A stretch of 64,000 nucleotides of DNA from Paenibacillus sp. GSMTC-2017 (GTDB lineage: Bacteria > Bacillota > Bacilli > Paenibacillales > Paenibacillaceae), in assembly GCF_016019935.1 (NCBI RefSeq), contig NZ_JAECMT010000006.1:153367-217366 (forward strand). Reading direction: 5' to 3'. A model generated the notes under the pieces. The model did not search any database. It saw only the letters and a list, made by a program, of their open reading frames with translations, and was not told the origin of the DNA. Made by a program: the position numbers and the translations under genes. Every line of letters begins with the position of its first letter. The first letter of the stretch is position 1. Positions 59,839-64,000 of the stretch are shown piece by piece.

Positions 59839-60662
59839 TAAGGGTGAACGCATACTACTATTTAACTAAACATGCTAAATTCGAAGGGACATCGAAGGGG
59901 TTATCGTTTCATGTTGACAAAGGTTTAGTAGATAAACCCGATAAAAAAGCGACAATTGATACGGCAATTAAACACTTTGAAATTTCTGAAACGATTGGTG
60001 TAAAAGGCGATAGAACGGTTGAATACATTAAGAAATTTGGGATGTATGAAGAGAGGTATGACAACCACTTATTTAAACCGCTTGCTGGGCATCAAGCAGA
60101 GCATATGATTTTTGAATCTACGTCTAATCTTTGGATAGGCACAGGGTCTCATTCTATCTTGGATACTATGCTCTCCCTGCATCGGATTTATGGTGTTCCA
60201 TATATTCCTGGTACTGCTCTCAAGGGTGTAGCTGCTCACTATTGCCATAGTTATCTTGGCCTTCAGAACGAGAAGTTTCTACAAGGAGGAGAATGGTACA
60301 CGATTTTATTCGGCTCGCAAGACCAACAAAGTTTTATTTACTATTATGATGCATTTCCTACCCCAGAAACAGTTGCGGCATCGCTTAGACGAGACATTAT
60401 GACTCCTCATCACACGGAATATAATATGAGTTCGGCAGGGCAAGCCCGCAATGCACCTAGGGACGATGACTCGCCAGTACCTCATTTATTTATGTCTGCA
60501 AAAGCAGATTTCAACGTAATGCTTTCTTGCGAAAACAATGACGATGCAGGGCGTGAGTGGCTGAATGCTGCTAAACGTATTTTAATCCAAGCCATTCAGC
60601 AAGAGGGTGTTGGAGGTAAAACGAATGTTGGTTATGGAAGGTTTAAGTTGAAGGAGGGATGA
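59835..60662 (+). CDS. cmr6: Type III-B RAMP protein Cmr6
   Basis: 275 residues from GTG 59835 (GTGA overlap with the cmr5 stop); GTG 59844 is an alternative with better spacing to GGGGAG. WIGTGSHSILDTMLSLHRIYGVPYIPGTALKGVAAHYC is split by the usual loop, and the end GVGGKTNVGYGRFKL is the Gly-rich loop of Cmr6. It sits at the 3' crRNA end with Cmr1. Confidence 0.94.
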   Translation: MIRVNAYYYLTKHAKFEGTSKGLSFHVDKGLVDKPDKKATIDTAIKHFEISETIGVKGDRTVEYIKKFGMYEERYDNHLFKPLAGHQAEHMIFESTSNLWIGTGSHSILDTMLSLHRIYGVPYIPGTALKGVAAHYCHSYLGLQNEKFLQGGEWYTILFGSQDQQSFIYYYDAFPTPETVAASLRRDIMTPHHTEYNMSSAGQARNAPRDDDSPVPHLFMSAKADFNVMLSCENNDDAGREWLNAAKRILIQAIQQEGVGGKTNVGYGRFKLKEG

Positions 60663-60668
60663 GGAGAG

Positions 60669-61691
60669 ATGACTGACAATAAGGAAGAGATAGGTGCTCC
60701 CAGATTAGATATTATGAAGAAAATCGTCGGTAATTATAGACTGTTAGAGAGAAATATAGTGGAAGAATTAGATTACACTGTTGATCATCATTTAACTGCT
60801 GGCATTTTTAGAGAAGGTGTATGGAAAAAAATGTTTGAGCAAATGATTCCACGCAAATTTGCAATAGAGCAATCCGTTTTTATTGTAGATTCGGAGTCAA
60901 GAGTATCGAAAGAAGTAGATTTAGTAATATTTGATGAGCAGTATACACCTTATATCTTTAGGTACGGGAATATTAAATATATCCCTATTGAAGCGGTAGC
61001 GGTAGTCGTTCAATGCAAGAGTACAAATGTGGTTTTTGATGAGTTGGAAAAATGGGTGAAATCAATAAACTGTTTGAGAACATCGCCTAAATCTGTTGTT
61101 CGTACTGCACAGGCAATTAATTATGGAGAAGATCAATACAATAAGTATGTGCAGTATTATGAAAGTTTGCCTAAAGTTGAAGTGGGTCAAGAAAATGATC
61201 AGAAATATTCAGAATTTGGTAAGGAACTGAATAAGCAGGGAGCGCCTAAAACTACACAAACATCAACGAGGCCGATTACAATTTTGTGTCATACAGCAGA
61301 AGCGAAAAGTGCTTCTATAAGTAATTTGTTTGATATTACTATTTGTCGCTCAACAGATCCAGGTAAATTAAGTGTTACAATTATGAGAGAACACGATAGT
61401 ATTAAAAGATGGAGTCATAAGTTAAACCATGTGTCAGATAGGGATAAAGGGGAGGAATTGTTTGGTTATATCAATGAAAATGAGAAAAACGTCCGTACTT
61501 TAAATCAATATCGTGTAAAAGGTAAATCTCAGACATCTGAGGAGATCTCATTATTGTCATTAACATTTCAATTGAATCAATTATTGATGTTAATTAATAA
61601 TCCGATATTTTTCCCGCACATGGCTTATGTAGATATGTTCAATTCTATTCTTGAAGACAAGAAGACTAATAGTGGCGTCGAAACGAAATAA
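60669..61691 (+). CDS. PD-(D/E)xK-like nuclease-fold protein in the cmr operon (DUF6602-like), candidate effector
   Basis: 340 residues; AGGAGAG precedes the ATG, 6 nt after the cmr6 stop, so it is the seventh gene of the operon. N-terminal helices (residues 1-65) lead into an alpha/beta core: KEVDLVIFDE (D84), IPIEAVAVVVQCKST (E108, Q115-x-K117). This is the D...(E/Q)xK arrangement of restriction-endonuclease-like folds and recalls the DUF6602 family, with Gln for the usual Glu of ExK. A polar linker (about 165-195) is followed by ITILCHTAEAKS, a second alpha/beta part, and a helical end. No CARF or SAVED domain is evident. Predicted: DNA nuclease or regulator acting with the Cmr complex (inference). 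Confidence 0.75.
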   Translation: MTDNKEEIGAPRLDIMKKIVGNYRLLERNIVEELDYTVDHHLTAGIFREGVWKKMFEQMIPRKFAIEQSVFIVDSESRVSKEVDLVIFDEQYTPYIFRYGNIKYIPIEAVAVVVQCKSTNVVFDELEKWVKSINCLRTSPKSVVRTAQAINYGEDQYNKYVQYYESLPKVEVGQENDQKYSEFGKELNKQGAPKTTQTSTRPITILCHTAEAKSASISNLFDITICRSTDPGKLSVTIMREHDSIKRWSHKLNHVSDRDKGEELFGYINENEKNVRTLNQYRVKGKSQTSEEISLLSLTFQLNQLLMLINNPIFFPHMAYVDMFNSILEDKKTNSGVETK

Positions 61692-61698
61692 AATCGTG

Positions 61699-61866
61699 GT
61701 GCGAACCTCAAGTGCACATGAAAACCCCGGGGGATTCGCACCTCAAGCTGCATAAGGGATTTGGGCGTTTTTAATCAATAATCATGCAAATTTAACCTCT
61801 CTAAATGATAGGTTCGCAAAAAAGACCCTACGAGCCCTTGCTAAGCAAGGGCTCGTAGGGATCGCA
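61699..61866 (+). promoter_or_regulatory. CRISPR leader of array 2
   Basis: Starts 7 nt after the nuclease-like gene. Shares the same ordered blocks as leader 1, including GTGCGAA/TTCGCAC (61699-61705/61735-61741). It ends in a perfect 16-bp hairpin (61826-61841 with 61845-61860, loop TAA), 6 nt before the first repeat. Confidence 0.75.
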
Positions 61867-63538
<1,672 letters not shown>

Positions 63539-63707
63539 ATTACTATCTCCTACTGTTGCTCTTCAGGTTATCCCTCCCCTAAAAAAGCATGGTTTGAAAT
63601 CAAAATGGTGATAGTGTTTCTAAGGTCAATATTTTGCGACCTAGTGAGCAATAGTCACAAAAAGATTAATAATATAATTTTATGTAATTAGAATGGAGCG
63701 GGTTGGA

Positions 63708-64000
63708 ATGGCTACGATCAACGTAATTGTTGCAGATGTTAAAAGTGATGAAATAGAGGCAAGGGAACTAGACATAAATGAAGGTATATACGAGGCATTA
63801 GAAAAAATTGCAGAGGGCAATGTAGTTTCTATTAGTATATGGAATGATGTTGTATTGTGGATGAACTTGGATGTACAACAAGATCAATCAGCATTTAATT
63901 TCGATCTTACTGAGAAAGAACGAGCTGGAAATGTTGATGAGTATCAACCTAAAGTATCCGTTTTCGGTAACGCAGTGTTCACTGGTACAGATGCAGACGG
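63708..64000 (+). CDS. Unknown protein, partial (runs off the window end)
   Basis: 97 codons from ATG 63708 to the edge, with GGAG 9 nt upstream; an in-frame ATG at 63693 has no site. Soluble, acidic: MATINVIVADVKSDEIEA, then YEALEKIAEGNVVSISIW and FDLTEKERAGNVDEY. No signal peptide and no recognised domain in the visible part. It follows array 2 and could be a neighbour of the CRISPR island or the first gene of an unrelated unit. Confidence 0.6.
   Translation, partial: MATINVIVADVKSDEIEARELDINEGIYEALEKIAEGNVVSISIWNDVVLWMNLDVQQDQSAFNFDLTEKERAGNVDEYQPKVSVFGNAVFTGTDAD

Overview
The window looks like the chromosome of a Paenibacillus-type Gram-positive bacterium (Paenibacillaceae). The basis is moderate GC, AAGGAGG-type ribosome binding sites, SLH-anchored surface proteins, a YesM/YesN-type two-component pair beside a sugar ABC importer, CBM35-rich secreted glucan enzymes, and I-C-like CRISPR repeats. 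I see no rRNA or tRNA genes. The genus is an inference from gene content, not from a marker gene.

Layout. 1-2.2 kb (minus): an operon headed by a 45-residue peptide with eight cysteines, followed by two thioredoxin-like proteins, a MauE-like redox membrane protein and a further membrane-anchored protein cut by the window edge. Its promoter overlaps a sequence matching the CcpA cre consensus. 2.4-6.2 kb: an EEP-family hydrolase, a CsoR/FrmR-family metal sensor, CorA and a SleB-like cell-wall hydrolase. 6.5-11.2 kb: a decayed stretch with a broken SLH/caspase-like gene, an IS4-type transposase remnant, a WG-repeat remnant and a live pair (secreted protein plus small membrane protein). 11.2-19.2 kb: an eight-gene operon with an ABC importer, a phosphatase-superfamily enzyme, a phosphonatase-type HAD enzyme, a TIM-barrel protein and a 2-hydroxyacid dehydrogenase, probably for uptake and breakdown of a phosphonate or organophosphate. 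19.4-23.4 kb: an HxlR regulator with a quinone-reductase-like gene, then a second secreted-protein/membrane-protein pair paralogous to the first and flanked by two MITE-like elements.

23.5-30.3 kb: a cycloisomaltooligosaccharide glucanotransferase (GH66) and a GH31 alpha-1,6-glucosyltransferase-like enzyme with CBM35-CBM35-CBM61-like modules. 36.2-44.5 kb: a two-component system, an ABC importer and a cytoplasmic GH66 enzyme. Together they suggest that starch is rebuilt outside the cell into alpha-1,6-glucans and cyclic dextrans, which are imported as a private carbon source and opened inside. Between them lie a Nudix gene pair and a double nucleotidase with SLH domains in its middle. 44.8-51.5 kb holds ordinary genes: Rrf2 regulator, MFS exporter, DEAD-box helicase and several unknown membrane proteins.

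51.7-63.5 kb: a type III-B (Cmr) CRISPR island. Two arrays (23 and 26 repeats) with related but distinct repeats and homologous leaders flank cmr1-cmr6. A seventh gene in the operon encodes a protein with a PD-(D/E)xK-like nuclease motif. Cmr2/Cas10 keeps the GGDD cyclase motif but shows no N-terminal HD nuclease. No cas6, cas1, cas2 or CARF effector lies in the window. The seventh gene is the best candidate for an undescribed effector.
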